A DNA stretch of 64,000 nt from BJGO01 sp964640655 (GCA_964640655.1 CAZXFT010000014.1:1-64000); one strand, 5' to 3'. Numbered from the stretch's first letter, positions 1 to 9,433 are shown. Translations and numbers: made by a program. The notes: generated by a model from the letters alone, not told the origin.

Positions 1-90
1 TTCATTTTGAGTTGTTTGTTCTCAAAATGTGTCAGGCTATTTCAGGAAGGGACAATTTATTGCTGTAAAATTTTGCTCGACTGCATTACA

Positions 91-115
91 TCGCTTTTAT
101 GCAAGCGAGTTTTTT
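91..115 (+). terminator. Probable intrinsic terminator of an upstream gene outside the window
   Basis: The stem TCGCTT (91-96) pairs with AAGCGA (103-108) across a 6-nt loop, followed by a run of T at 110-115. The stem is short and no gene end is visible to its left, so this is tentative. Confidence 0.4.
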
Positions 116-122
116 CAGGCGG

Positions 123-146
123 CTATGCTCCACGCTAATTTTATCT
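123..146 (+). repeat. 24-bp direct repeat, copy 1
   Basis: The 24 bases at 123-146 (core GCTCCACGCTAATTTTATCT) recur without mismatch at 2333-2356, so the two copies bracket the T9SS gene at 442-2283. The core CGCTAATTTT also appears near 50962 beside a REP-like element. This suggests a dispersed intergenic element. Confidence 0.75.
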
Positions 147-441
147 TCGCGCTATTCGCTTTTAATGAGGTCTGTTTCCCTTGCGCACAGACTATCCCTT
201 TATAGCCAACTTACTTTTTTACAGAGGTTCGAAAACGATTGCGGGGTGTGATGTAGTTCATAAAATGATTACAGTGCATGAAAATGCTTCATGAATTACA
301 TTGCAACAAAATCCTTATGGACATTTGAATTGTGAAGAGTATTTTCACGGTGTGAAGTTAGTGGTAAAGGTGGTAAGGAAGCATCATACTCATCATTACC
401 ATAAATCATATATTTAACAACATAATAAATAACAAACAAAA

Positions 442-2283
442 ATGAGAACAACAACTACTACTATCCTCTTCATGCTATTAGCTGCTAACTGCTTATTTGC
501 TCAGCGCTTTAACTGGGCTACCTCCGGTGGCTATGCAGGTATAGCCAATTCATTCAACGGTGCTATTGATATTGCCGTGGACCCGCAAGGAAATATTTAC
601 ACCATGGATTTTGGCAACGGCCTGCAACAATGCCAGGGCGATACCATTGATAAGCTGTCTTCTTACACCACCTTCATTTATAAGTTTAACCCACAAGGCG
701 CTCTGCTCTCCATCAGCCGCGTGGGTGCTTTGAGTGGCGATTTTTACGGCTACAATCTGGAAACCGATGATGCAGGCAGCGTGTATATCTTAGGCCAACC
801 AAACGGTGTTACCTCCATCATTATTAATGACGACACCGTGTCTGCCATTGGCAATACCAACCAACTGATAAAAATAGATGCCAATGGCAATTATGCCTGG
901 AAGATAAACACCGGAGCCGCTACTAATGGTGAAGGTTGCATGTTGCAATACAGCAAGGGGTATCTTTATTATCAGTCGGGCAACCTAACGGTGAGCAAGA
1001 TAGATACTGCCGGTGTTATTGGTGCTAATTTATCGGCCGGTTTTTACAGCTCCCCCACCGCCAGCATGGGGGTGCTGTATAAAGGCTCGGGAGTGTTTTC
1101 AAATGGCGATATTCTGTTGGCAGCAATGTCATATGGTAGTGTTGCTTTTGGCACCGATACACTGAATAATATTGGCAACCCGTTTTTGACTATTCCGGTG
1201 CTGCTGGTGCGCTGCGATACCAATATGAATGTGGTGTGGGCCCGCTATGCCAGCAATGTGCGTGACCCGGATAAGAATTTTCTCCCCGTGGCCATTGACC
1301 AGAATGATGCTGTGTATGTTGGCGTGCAGGTGAATTATGAAATGATTATTGGCACCGATACTATTGGAGCACAGGGCACCATTTTTACCGGTGAAGGAGG
1401 CGTTATTAAAATTGACGCATCCGGCAACGATGTATGGGCACGCGCCTTTCAAAGCACCAGCACCTGCTATGCCTGGTGCATGACCAACACCTCCGACAAC
1501 AGTGGCATACTGGTGGGTGGTGGATACACCGGTGTGGCTACCGTGGGTTCCGTTACTTTGCCCTCAGCACCCAACGGTTTGCCCTTTATGAGTAAAATGG
1601 ATGCTAACGGCAATTTCTCCAACGTATTTAGCTATCTGTCGGCCCCATCGCAAACCGATGCTTTGTGCCTGGAGGCCGGAAGCAACGGGGTTTATTATGT
1701 AGGAGGCAAACTACCGAATGCCTCCACAGCGCCTGTTTTCAGTTGCACGCCTATTGCACCTGCCAAAGGGTTTTATCTTGGAGCTTTCACAGAGCAACCT
1801 GACAGTGTACCAACTCCTTCAATTACAGTAAATGGAACATTGCTTACTGCAACACCTACATTCTTCGGCGATATTCAGTGGTATTTAAACGGTAATATTC
1901 TAACTGGCGAAACCGGCCAAACTTTAAACGCAACTCAAAGTGGTAATTATACAGTTGAATATACCTATACAACAGGCTGCGTGGGTTCTCAAACTTCTGC
2001 TGTTCAGACAATAAACTTAACTTCAGTAAATAATGTTAATGACAAGGATGTTTTTGTTGTTTACCCTAATCCATCAAATGGATTAATACAATTTAAAAGA
2101 CTAAATAAAAATCAAGATATCACAAACATTTCAATAAAAAATCTGGCAGGAATTACAATACTCAGCACATCCACATATAAGGATAATCAACTGTTGGATA
2201 TCACTAATGCTGCTTCAGGTGTTTATTTTGCTGAAGTCATAACTGAGAGAGGAGTAACTATTATTAAAGTGTTGAAACAATAA
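442..2283 (+). CDS. T9SS type A sorting-domain protein, beta-propeller-like
   Basis: Predicted secreted protein of 613 aa. Residues 1-20 form a signal peptide ending LFAQ. Residues of about 25-450 contain repeated blocks of the type 'DxxGNxY...' and 'KIDANGN' that resemble SBBP or propeller repeats. An Ig-like stretch follows at about 455-530. Residues 538-613 carry the T9SS type A sorting signature VYPNPSNG with the usual Ig-like tail ending in KVLKQ. T9SS cargo of this kind crosses the outer membrane and is released or anchored at the surface; the substrate or partner is unknown. The ATG at 442 gives an intact signal peptide. The base composition changes near 1795: the propeller part is relatively GC-rich and the C-terminal part strongly AT-rich, as if the two parts had separate histories. 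Confidence 0.85.
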   Translation: MRTTTTTILFMLLAANCLFAQRFNWATSGGYAGIANSFNGAIDIAVDPQGNIYTMDFGNGLQQCQGDTIDKLSSYTTFIYKFNPQGALLSISRVGALSGDFYGYNLETDDAGSVYILGQPNGVTSIIINDDTVSAIGNTNQLIKIDANGNYAWKINTGAATNGEGCMLQYSKGYLYYQSGNLTVSKIDTAGVIGANLSAGFYSSPTASMGVLYKGSGVFSNGDILLAAMSYGSVAFGTDTLNNIGNPFLTIPVLLVRCDTNMNVVWARYASNVRDPDKNFLPVAIDQNDAVYVGVQVNYEMIIGTDTIGAQGTIFTGEGGVIKIDASGNDVWARAFQSTSTCYAWCMTNTSDNSGILVGGGYTGVATVGSVTLPSAPNGLPFMSKMDANGNFSNVFSYLSAPSQTDALCLEAGSNGVYYVGGKLPNASTAPVFSCTPIAPAKGFYLGAFTEQPDSVPTPSITVNGTLLTATPTFFGDIQWYLNGNILTGETGQTLNATQSGNYTVEYTYTTGCVGSQTSAVQTINLTSVNNVNDKDVFVVYPNPSNGLIQFKRLNKNQDITNISIKNLAGITILSTSTYKDNQLLDITNAASGVYFAEVITERGVTIIKVLKQ

Positions 2284-2332
2284 TAGGTAGGTAAAAAAAC
2301 TCTATCGCTAACGGCGGCCATTTTTTAAGCGA

Positions 2333-2356
2333 CTATGCTCCACGCTAATTTTATCT
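2333..2356 (+). repeat. 24-bp direct repeat, copy 2
   Basis: Identical to 123-146. It lies 50 bp after the stop codon of the T9SS gene and before tRNA-Ala, in otherwise gene-free sequence (2284-2528). Confidence 0.75.
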
Positions 2357-2528
2357 AAGCAGGTTTTACTAAGGCTATCAGGCAGTATTCTCCATTTACT
2401 TTCACTAAATTTATCAATAAGGTGTAGCTGAGGCAGCATATTTCGAATTTCTCGGTTTGCAACCGAACCACTTTTAGATATTACAAATAGATACGTTTAC
2501 TGTTACACGTTCTAATCTTATAAAAAAG

Positions 2529-2602
<74 letters not shown>

Positions 2603-2615
2603 ATTTAGAGTGCCG

Positions 2616-2623
2616 CAAAAATA
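2616..2623 (-). promoter_or_regulatory. Bacteroidota -7 box for tRNA-Ala
   Basis: The minus strand reads TATTTTTG, a match to TAnnTTTG, 13 nt before the mature tRNA 5' end. No clear TTG is present about 19 nt upstream. Confidence 0.5.
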
Positions 2624-2655
2624 ATGATCGCAACGACTTTTTATAATAATCTTAA

Positions 2656-3774
2656 CTATTTCAAATGTTGATTTTTTCTGACAAACTCCAACAACGCTGT
2701 AGCAGCACGCTCAGAGGCTCCTGCACCGCCTAATACCCTTGTCATTTGATCATACTCAGCAAGCATGTTGCTTCTATATGTGCCTTCTTCGGTCAGCAAT
2801 TTCAATTCTTCGCAAAGAGCAGTTACATGAAAAGCATCCTGTATCATCTCTTTGATTACATGCTTGTTTGCTATCAGATTAACTAAAGAGATATAAGGGA
2901 CACGTATGACCTGCTTAGCAACAAAGTAGGTTAGGGCAGAGGTTTTGTAACAACACACCTGTGGCACACGGAACAGGGCCGTTTCCAGGGTAGCTGTCCC
3001 GGATGTAACCATAGCGGCGCGGCTCAGTGATAATAATTCGTATGTCTTGTTGCACACTACTTCTATTTGTGCCGAATTCAACTCCTTGATTTGTGCCACT
3101 GTATTATCCAAAGCAGCAATGACAAACCTGTACTGAGGAAAGTGTTTGCTCACCTGCAGCATCACCGGAAGGCATTGAGATATCTCCTGTTTGCGGCTGC
3201 CGGGCAACATGGCTATCAAAGGCCTTGTATCTTTTTTCAATGCTTCTCTGATATTTTCATCAAAAGTATAATCCCTGATGGCATCCGGTACAGGATTGCC
3301 CACATATTGTACTTCGTAATCATACTTTTGATAAAACTCTTTTTCAAAGGGCAGAATGCAAAGCATGAGATCGACATGGTCACGAATGATTTTGGCTCGC
3401 GAAGAGCGCCAAGCCCAAATCTTGGGAGAGATGTAATAAATACAGCGAATACCGTGTTGTTTGGCAAAGCGTGCCAATTGCAAGTTAAACCCTGGGTAGT
3501 CCACCAGTACCAAGGCATCGGGCTTATGGAGCAAAATATCTTCATTAACATCACTCAAAATTTTTCTGATGCTGAAAATATTTTTGAGCACCTCTGCCAA
3601 TCCCATAAAGTTGAGTTTACTGATATGAGTGAAAGCATCCAGTCCCTGTGCTTTCATTTTATCTCCGCCAATGCCTCTGAACTGTATGTCTGCGGCTTTC
3701 TGATGAAGTGCTTTCATCAAATTGCTAGCATGCAAATCGCCAGACACCTCGCCGGCAACGATGTACAGTTTCAT
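2656..3774 (-). CDS. lpxB: Lipid-A-disaccharide synthase
   Basis: The 372-aa protein matches LpxB (GT19) along its whole length. The enzyme joins UDP-2,3-diacylglucosamine and lipid X to form the lipid A disaccharide at the inner face of the cytoplasmic membrane. The N-terminus IVAGEVSGDLHASNL is the classic LpxB start. YISPKIWAWR (about 116-125), AMLPGSRKQE (about 189-198) and the TSGTATLETAL block (about 258-268) are conserved nucleotide-sugar binding and active-site regions. The length is normal. It is the last gene of a surE, membrane protein, lpxB set; its ATG shares a base with the preceding stop, so the genes are probably translationally coupled. Confidence 0.97.
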   Translation of the reverse strand: MKLYIVAGEVSGDLHASNLMKALHQKAADIQFRGIGGDKMKAQGLDAFTHISKLNFMGLAEVLKNIFSIRKILSDVNEDILLHKPDALVLVDYPGFNLQLARFAKQHGIRCIYYISPKIWAWRSSRAKIIRDHVDLMLCILPFEKEFYQKYDYEVQYVGNPVPDAIRDYTFDENIREALKKDTRPLIAMLPGSRKQEISQCLPVMLQVSKHFPQYRFVIAALDNTVAQIKELNSAQIEVVCNKTYELLSLSRAAMVTSGTATLETALFRVPQVCCYKTSALTYFVAKQVIRVPYISLVNLIANKHVIKEMIQDAFHVTALCEELKLLTEEGTYRSNMLAEYDQMTRVLGGAGASERAATALLEFVRKNQHLK

Positions 3775-4067
3775 CAGCGAATCAGTTTCAGGTAAATGAT
3801 GAAGCCGCCAAAAAGCATAGTGGCAAATATGACGCCGCGCGCCGTTTCGTACCGGTGCGACCAGATGTTGAGAAAGAACACCGGCAGATTAATAATAAGG
3901 CTAAGACTTATAACACCAGCAAAGGTGGAGGAACTCGTCCATAGAAATTGGAGAAATGCACTGAACATCATAGTATCGTAAAACCAAAAAATATAGATCA
4001 AAGCAAAGGCTGCAAGCGGAAAAACAATGCCTGACAATACACCCAGTGCAAAACTATCTTTGTTCAT
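3774..4067 (-). CDS. Small membrane protein between surE and lpxB
   Basis: A 97-aa protein with three hydrophobic segments, at about 8-30, 40-62 and 80-95, so probably an inner-membrane protein. I do not recognise a named family. Its start follows the surE stop directly and its stop overlaps the lpxB start by one base, which puts it firmly in the operon. A role linked to envelope or lipid A synthesis is only an inference from position. Confidence 0.75.
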   Translation of the reverse strand: MNKDSFALGVLSGIVFPLAAFALIYIFWFYDTMMFSAFLQFLWTSSSTFAGVISLSLIINLPVFFLNIWSHRYETARGVIFATMLFGGFIIYLKLIR

Positions 4068-4847
4068 TTAAGAGAAATAAGTGCTGATATGTTGAATAGC
4101 GTGATGTGCGGTAAGATCGAACTGAACAGGTACCACACTGATGTGACCATTGCGTAAAGCCCACTCGTCGGTATCGAGGCCGGAGTCTTTATTCACAAAT
4201 TTGCCGGTGAGCCAATAGTACTTGGCATTGCGCGGGTCCACACGCTCGGCAAATTCTTCGTCGTACTTTGCGGTAGCTTGCCGGCATACTTTAATGCCTT
4301 TGATTTTTGAAGGCTTCAGTTTGGGTATGTTTACATTCAGCAAGGTGTTTTCGGGAAGACCTTTTTTCAAAACCTGTTCGCTGATAAGTGATGCGTATTT
4401 TTTAGATGCACTGAAATCTGCTTCGAAAGAATAATCGAGCAATGAAAAACCAATAGCCGGAATACCTTCTATAGCAGCTTCCATAGCCGCTGACATCGTA
4501 CCACTGTATATGACATTGATGGAACTGTTAGAACCATGATTCACCCCCGAAACGCAGAGGTCGGGTTTACGATGCAATATCTTATCAACTGCCAGCTTCA
4601 CACAATCAACAGGAGTTCCACTGCACTGATAGGTTTCTATACCTTTAAAAAGTTTGATGTGTGTGAGGCGCAATGGATCATGAATGGTGATGGCGTGTCC
4701 CATTCCCGATTGCGGGCTGTCGGGTGCTACCACTACAACAGTGCCCAGATGACGCACACTTTCCACAAGAGCTGCTATGCCGGGTGCTGTGACACCATCG
4801 TCGTTGGTGACTAAAATGAGGGGTTTATATTTCTTTTTGGTTGCCAT
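4068..4847 (-). CDS. surE: 5'/3'-nucleotidase SurE
   Basis: A 259-aa protein of the SurE family, which dephosphorylates 5'- and 3'-nucleoside monophosphates with a divalent metal. The metal-binding motif TNDDGVTAPG is at about 13-22, SGTPVDCVKLAV at about 76-87, and the second conserved block SGVNHGSNSSINVIYSGT at about 100-117. The length is that of the family. It is the first gene of the surE to lpxB operon; the ATG at 4847 begins MATKKKYKPLILVTNDDG, as expected. SurE next to lpxB is, from memory, a common arrangement in Bacteroidota. Confidence 0.96.
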   Translation of the reverse strand: MATKKKYKPLILVTNDDGVTAPGIAALVESVRHLGTVVVVAPDSPQSGMGHAITIHDPLRLTHIKLFKGIETYQCSGTPVDCVKLAVDKILHRKPDLCVSGVNHGSNSSINVIYSGTMSAAMEAAIEGIPAIGFSLLDYSFEADFSASKKYASLISEQVLKKGLPENTLLNVNIPKLKPSKIKGIKVCRQATAKYDEEFAERVDPRNAKYYWLTGKFVNKDSGLDTDEWALRNGHISVVPVQFDLTAHHAIQHISTYFS

Positions 4848-4985
4848 AGTCGGTTAATTTTCAATAGATGATTAATGTGGTATTATTCCGGTTTTGAATC
4901 ACCCGCGTAAATATCCAAGATTGTGTGACATAAGTTGCTGTCGAATGATTATTGCTTTCATAGCATTGTGTGCACATTAGTTAAC

Positions 4986-6593
4986 ATGAAAAAAATCATT
5001 CTACTGCTTTTTAGTTTCATTGCACTTGTTTCCAATGCACAATCAACTTTTGACTATCAGCTAGTACTTGAACCATTTGAAATAAATGGATTACCCGGGT
5101 TGCATTCATTTGCATATGCGCAGAACTCGGGCAAGTGGCTGCTGATTGGTGGTCGCATAGATGGATTACATGCCCGTCAGCCATTTAATGCATTCCCTTC
5201 AGCATCAAACAATACAAGCATATATGTGGTTGACCCGGTTAACAATCAGTTATGGCAACGTTCGTTGGATGAATTGCCGGAAAATATTAAAGAGCAATTG
5301 CAAAGCAGTAACCCGAACTTTTTTCAGGATGGGAATGATTTATACTATATCGGCGGATATGCATTTTCAGCTACAGCTAATGATCACATAACTTTCAATA
5401 ATCTAACAGCCATACAGGTGCCTGGCTTAATGGATGCCATCATAAATAACACGCCAATAGGTAGTTACTTTCTGCAAATCAGTGATACATCTTTTGGTGT
5501 TACAGGAGGTCATATGGTTAAGATGCAGGATAGATTTTATGTGGTTGGAGGCCATCGTTTTGAAGGTCGTTATAATCCTATGGGTAACCCTACTTACACA
5601 CAGACATATACCAACCAGATACGTTCTTTCAAGATTAACAATTCAGGTACTCAACTCAGTATTTCAAATTACCAGGTTATTACAGATGCCGCTCACTTAC
5701 ATCGCCGCGATTATAATCTGATTCCGCAGTTGTTTAATGGTGTTGAAGAAGGTTATTCTATTTCCTCAGGTGTATTTCAAACAGATGTGAATTTACCCTA
5801 TTTATATCCTGTAGATATTACAACAACAGGGTTTCAGCCGATAGAATCTTTTAATCAATATCTCTGTCATTATCATACTGCAAATACCACAGTATATGAA
5901 GCGTCATTGCAACAAACGCATACTTTATTCTTTGGCGGAATCAGTCAGTATTATTATAACAATGGAACTCTGGTTCAGGATGATAACGCTCCGTTTGTTA
6001 AAACAATTAGCCGCTTAACTCGCAATGCAGGTGGCGCTTTTGAAGAATATGTATTACCAAACGAGATGCCTCAGTTTCATGGAACCAGTGCAGAGTTCCT
6101 TACCAACCCACTACTGCCGCGTACTTTAAACGATATCATTAAAATTGAACAGGTTACCGAAGACAGTATATTGCTTGGATATATTGTTGGAGGTATTCAT
6201 AGTGCAAGCATCAATCCTTTTTCAGGCAATCAAACAAGCACGAACACATCAGCCTCGTCAACTCACTACCGTGTTAAATTGATTCGAAATAATACAACAG
6301 GAACCGATAAAACGTTGTTACCCAAAAGTGTTGATGTTCAGGTTTATCCTAATCCGAGTAATGGTGTATTTCAGGTGGCATTTGATGTGCCAGCTGCCTG
6401 TCGTGTAGTATATTATATAACAGGTTTTGAAGGAGCATTGATTCAATCCGGCAGTTGGTCATATAAAGACAGCGGAGTAAAAAAAGAGCGAGTTCGAATT
6501 AATACCAATGAAGCATTGAATCAACAGGTATTTCTCACATTGATTCTGGACAATAAATATTATGTAGTGAAGACCATTTCACTTATGAAGTAG
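4986..6593 (+). CDS. T9SS type A protein, Kelch/propeller-like, first tandem paralog
   Basis: A 535-aa secreted protein counted from the ATG at 4986, which gives MKKIILLLFSFIALVSNAQ, a clean signal peptide; a longer reading from 4935 would bury it. The body has several G-G blocks (LIGGRIDGL, YIGGYAF, VVGGHRFEGRYNP, FFGGISQ, YIVGGIHS) spaced like Kelch or galactose-oxidase propeller blades. A T9SS sorting domain with YPNPSNGVF begins at about 454. The next gene, at 6663, is a clear paralog of the same length. Function is unknown; a surface-exposed propeller is inferred. Confidence 0.85.
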   Translation: MKKIILLLFSFIALVSNAQSTFDYQLVLEPFEINGLPGLHSFAYAQNSGKWLLIGGRIDGLHARQPFNAFPSASNNTSIYVVDPVNNQLWQRSLDELPENIKEQLQSSNPNFFQDGNDLYYIGGYAFSATANDHITFNNLTAIQVPGLMDAIINNTPIGSYFLQISDTSFGVTGGHMVKMQDRFYVVGGHRFEGRYNPMGNPTYTQTYTNQIRSFKINNSGTQLSISNYQVITDAAHLHRRDYNLIPQLFNGVEEGYSISSGVFQTDVNLPYLYPVDITTTGFQPIESFNQYLCHYHTANTTVYEASLQQTHTLFFGGISQYYYNNGTLVQDDNAPFVKTISRLTRNAGGAFEEYVLPNEMPQFHGTSAEFLTNPLLPRTLNDIIKIEQVTEDSILLGYIVGGIHSASINPFSGNQTSTNTSASSTHYRVKLIRNNTTGTDKTLLPKSVDVQVYPNPSNGVFQVAFDVPAACRVVYYITGFEGALIQSGSWSYKDSGVKKERVRINTNEALNQQVFLTLILDNKYYVVKTISLMK

Positions 6594-6662
6594 TGCTTGC
6601 TCCCAAGTGAGTTGATATTTATCATACCTACTAGTCAAATACCGTTTTAACATTGCATCAGT

Positions 6663-8270
6663 ATGCGTGTATTGCAATTATTTGTTTTGTTATTGGTGAT
6701 ATTGAATCGTTACCATGTGCTTGCTCAAACTACATTTAATTACTCCATACAGGTGGAGCCATTTCACATAGATGGCTTACCCGGTTTACATTCTTTCAGT
6801 ATAGCACAGCAGGATGGTAAGTGGCTCATCATCGGAGGCCGCATTGATGGTTTGCATCCTCGTATGCCTATGAATTCTTTTTCTTCTTTTAAAAATAATA
6901 CGAACATCTATGTGGTTGAACCTGCTAAGGGAAAAGTATGGCACCACAGTGTTAATGATTTGCCTGTAAGTATCCGTGAGCAATTACAGAGCAGTAATCC
7001 GAATTATTTTCAGGATAAGGACACTCTGTATTTTATTGGCGGATATGCTTTCTCAAGAACAGCAAACGGACACATCACTTTTCCTTATCTCACCGGCATA
7101 CATGTTTCCAAACTCATCAATGCCATAGTTGAAAATAAAGACATCAATGATTGCTTTAAACAGATCAGTGACTCGGCATTTGCCGTTACGGGTGGTCAGC
7201 TAGCGAAAATTAAAGAGCGATTTTATCTTGTTGGCGGTCATCGTTTTGACGGCACCTATAATCCTGAAGGTCAGCCCTCGTTTACTCAGCATTACACCAA
7301 TCAGGTTCGTTCTTTCAGAATCAACAACAATGCTGAACATTTAAGTATTTCAGATTATAGAGTAATTACGGATGCGGCAAATCTTCACCGTAGAGATTAC
7401 AACCTCATTCCACAAATATTCTCTGATGGCTCCGAAGGCTACTGTATTTCAAGTGGTGTCTTTCAGTATGATGTCAATAAACCTTTTTTATATCCTGTTG
7501 ACATCAGGAGTGATGGCATTACAGCATACCCTAATTTCAATCAGTATTTAAGTAATTATCATACGGCGCATATTGCATTATATGAGCAAGCGAAACAAGA
7601 GATGCACACTTTGTTTTTTGGCGGAATGGGTGTGGGCAATATAGAAAATAACACCTATGCTCAAGATTCTTTGGTTCCTTTTGTAAATACAATAAGCCGG
7701 TTGAGTCGTGCGAAGAATAACATCTTCGAAGAATACGCTTTGAATGTTCAACTTCCGCAGTTTCATGGTGTTTCTTCTGCTTTTTTGAATAACGAATCTT
7801 TGCCTCACACTTCAAACGATATTCTGTTGCTTGATGAAATAAAACAGGACACTATTTTTTTAGGATATATCGTAGGAGGTATTTTAAGTAAGACACAAAA
7901 TCCTTTCGTACAAAACGAAACAGCTCATCTGACTTCTGCATCGGCAACACATTACAAAGTAAATCTTATCAGAACATCTCTGGTTCAGGAGACAAAAATT
8001 AGTGGAGAAAATCCATTTATTAATCAAACTATATTTACAGAAACAGATAAAGAATACTTGTTAGAGTTTAACCTGCTCAAACCAGGTTCTGTGAGATATT
8101 TATTACTTGATACAACAGGTAATATTATGCAATCCGGAAAACAGTTTTATAAATCAGCCGGAATGAGAAAGTTGAAAGTATCGAAAACAGAAAATATCCA
8201 AAACAAAGCCTATAAGGTTCAGCTCATTTTTGAAGACACTTACTTCGTTGAAATGAAGATTAAATCTTAA
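6663..8270 (+). CDS. Secreted Kelch/propeller-like protein, second tandem paralog with divergent C-terminus
   Basis: A 535-aa protein that aligns block for block with the gene at 4986 (both have SxNYSIQVEP or DYQLVLEP-type openings, LxGLHSF, IGGRIDGLHxR, EQLQSSNPN, HRRDYNLIPQ and QFHGxSxxFL). It has a signal peptide ending VLAQ. The C-terminal 80 residues are still recognisable (GSVRYLLLDTTGNIMQSG) but the YPNP signature of the sorting domain is gone, so it may use a degenerate signal or another anchoring route. The stop TAA at 8268-8270 interlocks with the stop of the convergent thioredoxin gene. Confidence 0.85.
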   Translation: MRVLQLFVLLLVILNRYHVLAQTTFNYSIQVEPFHIDGLPGLHSFSIAQQDGKWLIIGGRIDGLHPRMPMNSFSSFKNNTNIYVVEPAKGKVWHHSVNDLPVSIREQLQSSNPNYFQDKDTLYFIGGYAFSRTANGHITFPYLTGIHVSKLINAIVENKDINDCFKQISDSAFAVTGGQLAKIKERFYLVGGHRFDGTYNPEGQPSFTQHYTNQVRSFRINNNAEHLSISDYRVITDAANLHRRDYNLIPQIFSDGSEGYCISSGVFQYDVNKPFLYPVDIRSDGITAYPNFNQYLSNYHTAHIALYEQAKQEMHTLFFGGMGVGNIENNTYAQDSLVPFVNTISRLSRAKNNIFEEYALNVQLPQFHGVSSAFLNNESLPHTSNDILLLDEIKQDTIFLGYIVGGILSKTQNPFVQNETAHLTSASATHYKVNLIRTSLVQETKISGENPFINQTIFTETDKEYLLEFNLLKPGSVRYLLLDTTGNIMQSGKQFYKSAGMRKLKVSKTENIQNKAYKVQLIFEDTYFVEMKIKS

Positions 8271-8575
8271 TCAAGTTTAGCGTTCTGTTTAATGATGCCG
8301 GCCAGTTGTTGAGCCTGTATGACACCAGACTGACGCCAAAGCAGCTTACCATTCTGAAACAGAGTTAATGTAGGTACTCCCTGTATCTGCATAGCAGATG
8401 ATATGGCAGGATTAAGGTCCACGTCAATTTTAATAATGCGGACACTTTCTCCCATAAGATTTTTTAGTTGCTCCAAAACAGGAGCCATCATTTTGCAGGG
8501 GCCGCACCACTCGGCAGAGAAGTCTATCAACGTTGGAACTTCGCTATTAATGATTTTGTGAAAATTATCTTTCAT
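8267..8575 (-). CDS. trxA: Thioredoxin
   Basis: A 102-aa single-domain thioredoxin with the active-site motif WCGPCK at 23-28 and the cis-proline region GVPTLTLF at about 67-74. It has no signal peptide, so it acts as a cytoplasmic disulfide reductase. The length is typical. It is transcribed alone on the minus strand, with a 4-bp stop-codon overlap with the convergent paralog gene. Confidence 0.95.
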   Translation of the reverse strand: MKDNFHKIINSEVPTLIDFSAEWCGPCKMMAPVLEQLKNLMGESVRIIKIDVDLNPAISSAMQIQGVPTLTLFQNGKLLWRQSGVIQAQQLAGIIKQNAKLD

Positions 8576-8635
8576 AGTCTTGCATGTCTAAATGCAATGT
8601 TGCACTGTTTTGTTCCCTTTGTTTTGTTACAATAG

Positions 8636-9358
8636 TTACATGAGGTAACTCATTAACATATAAAAACCTATAACACCTATCAGAAGCAATACCATCTTCC
8701 TGAATGTTTCCTGAGAGTAAAGGTTAACAACGATTTTTCCGATGTAGGTACCTATAACTGATGCTAAAATTAATAAGGGTATGAAACCTACGAAGGCATT
8801 ATCCCAGAACCCGGATGAGTAGTATATGACGAAACGACTCAAGTCAACTCCAAAATCTATTGCTGCTGAAGTTCCTATAAAACAATTTTTCTCTAGCTGA
8901 AAAGCTGCAAGACTTAACCCTCGTATAGCACCACCGGTACCCATAAATCCCGCAAGAAATCCTGCAACTGAACCACTGCTGATAGCATTGGTGTTGGTAG
9001 CAGGTAACCTATAATCAGGATTTAGCAGCAACATAATGCTGAAAACAAATAAGAAAGTACCCAGTGCAACATCTAAGTAATAGTCAACTGCAAAGACAGC
9101 GAAAGATGCACCTAACACTGTAAATATCAGACTAGGCAATCCATAGAGCATTGTTAAGTTTAGGTTGAGGTGTTTGTAAAACATCAGCACCTTGGTAGTG
9201 TTACTGAATATGTGAAACAAGCTGGTAATAGCCAGAACCAGTTTTACGTTGTAAAAAAACTGTGCGGCAGGAATAAAGAAAACGGATGAACCAAACCCGG
9301 CAACTGTACCTAGTATTTCGCAAGCTAATGCCAGCAAAAAAAACGCAGCGTATTGCAT
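8636..9358 (-). CDS. Sulfite exporter TauE/SafE family permease
   Basis: A 240-aa integral membrane protein with about seven or eight hydrophobic segments and the two glycine-rich motifs of the TauE/SafE (DUF81) family: GTVAGFGSSVFFIPA near the N-terminus and AGFLAGFMGTGGAIRG near the middle. Members move sulfite, organosulfur compounds or other small anions; the substrate here cannot be told. I chose the ATG at 9358 (MQYAAFFLL) over a TTG at 9376 because it starts directly before the first membrane segment. Confidence 0.88.
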   Translation of the reverse strand: MQYAAFFLLALACEILGTVAGFGSSVFFIPAAQFFYNVKLVLAITSLFHIFSNTTKVLMFYKHLNLNLTMLYGLPSLIFTVLGASFAVFAVDYYLDVALGTFLFVFSIMLLLNPDYRLPATNTNAISSGSVAGFLAGFMGTGGAIRGLSLAAFQLEKNCFIGTSAAIDFGVDLSRFVIYYSSGFWDNAFVGFIPLLILASVIGTYIGKIVVNLYSQETFRKMVLLLIGVIGFYMLMSYLM

Positions 9359-9425
9359 AGTGATGCAAAAGAACAATTTATTAGCCCTACAGTTAATTAA
9401 TTATAATATCCGAAATGCTTATGCG

Positions 9426-9433
9426 TACATTTG
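9426..9433 (+). promoter_or_regulatory. Candidate -7 box for the gene at 9453
   Basis: TACATTTG matches TAnnTTTG and ends 19 nt before the ATG. A -33 TTG at the right spacing is not evident. Confidence 0.4.

Larger units (their letters stand above)
1..441. other. Gene-free leader region
   Basis: No coding region is supported here. The stretch holds a 9-bp inverted repeat (CATTTTGAG at 3-11 and CTCAAAATG at 21-29), a terminator-like hairpin at 91-115, and the first copy of a 24-bp repeat at 123-146 that recurs after the next gene. A TATATTTA near 409-416 resembles a Bacteroidota -7 box for the gene at 442, but no -33 partner is obvious. Confidence 0.6.

Noticed and set aside
3067..3795. Open frame of 242 codons on the plus strand
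   Set aside because: It lies antisense to lpxB, which is a confident gene, and its translation has no recognisable family.
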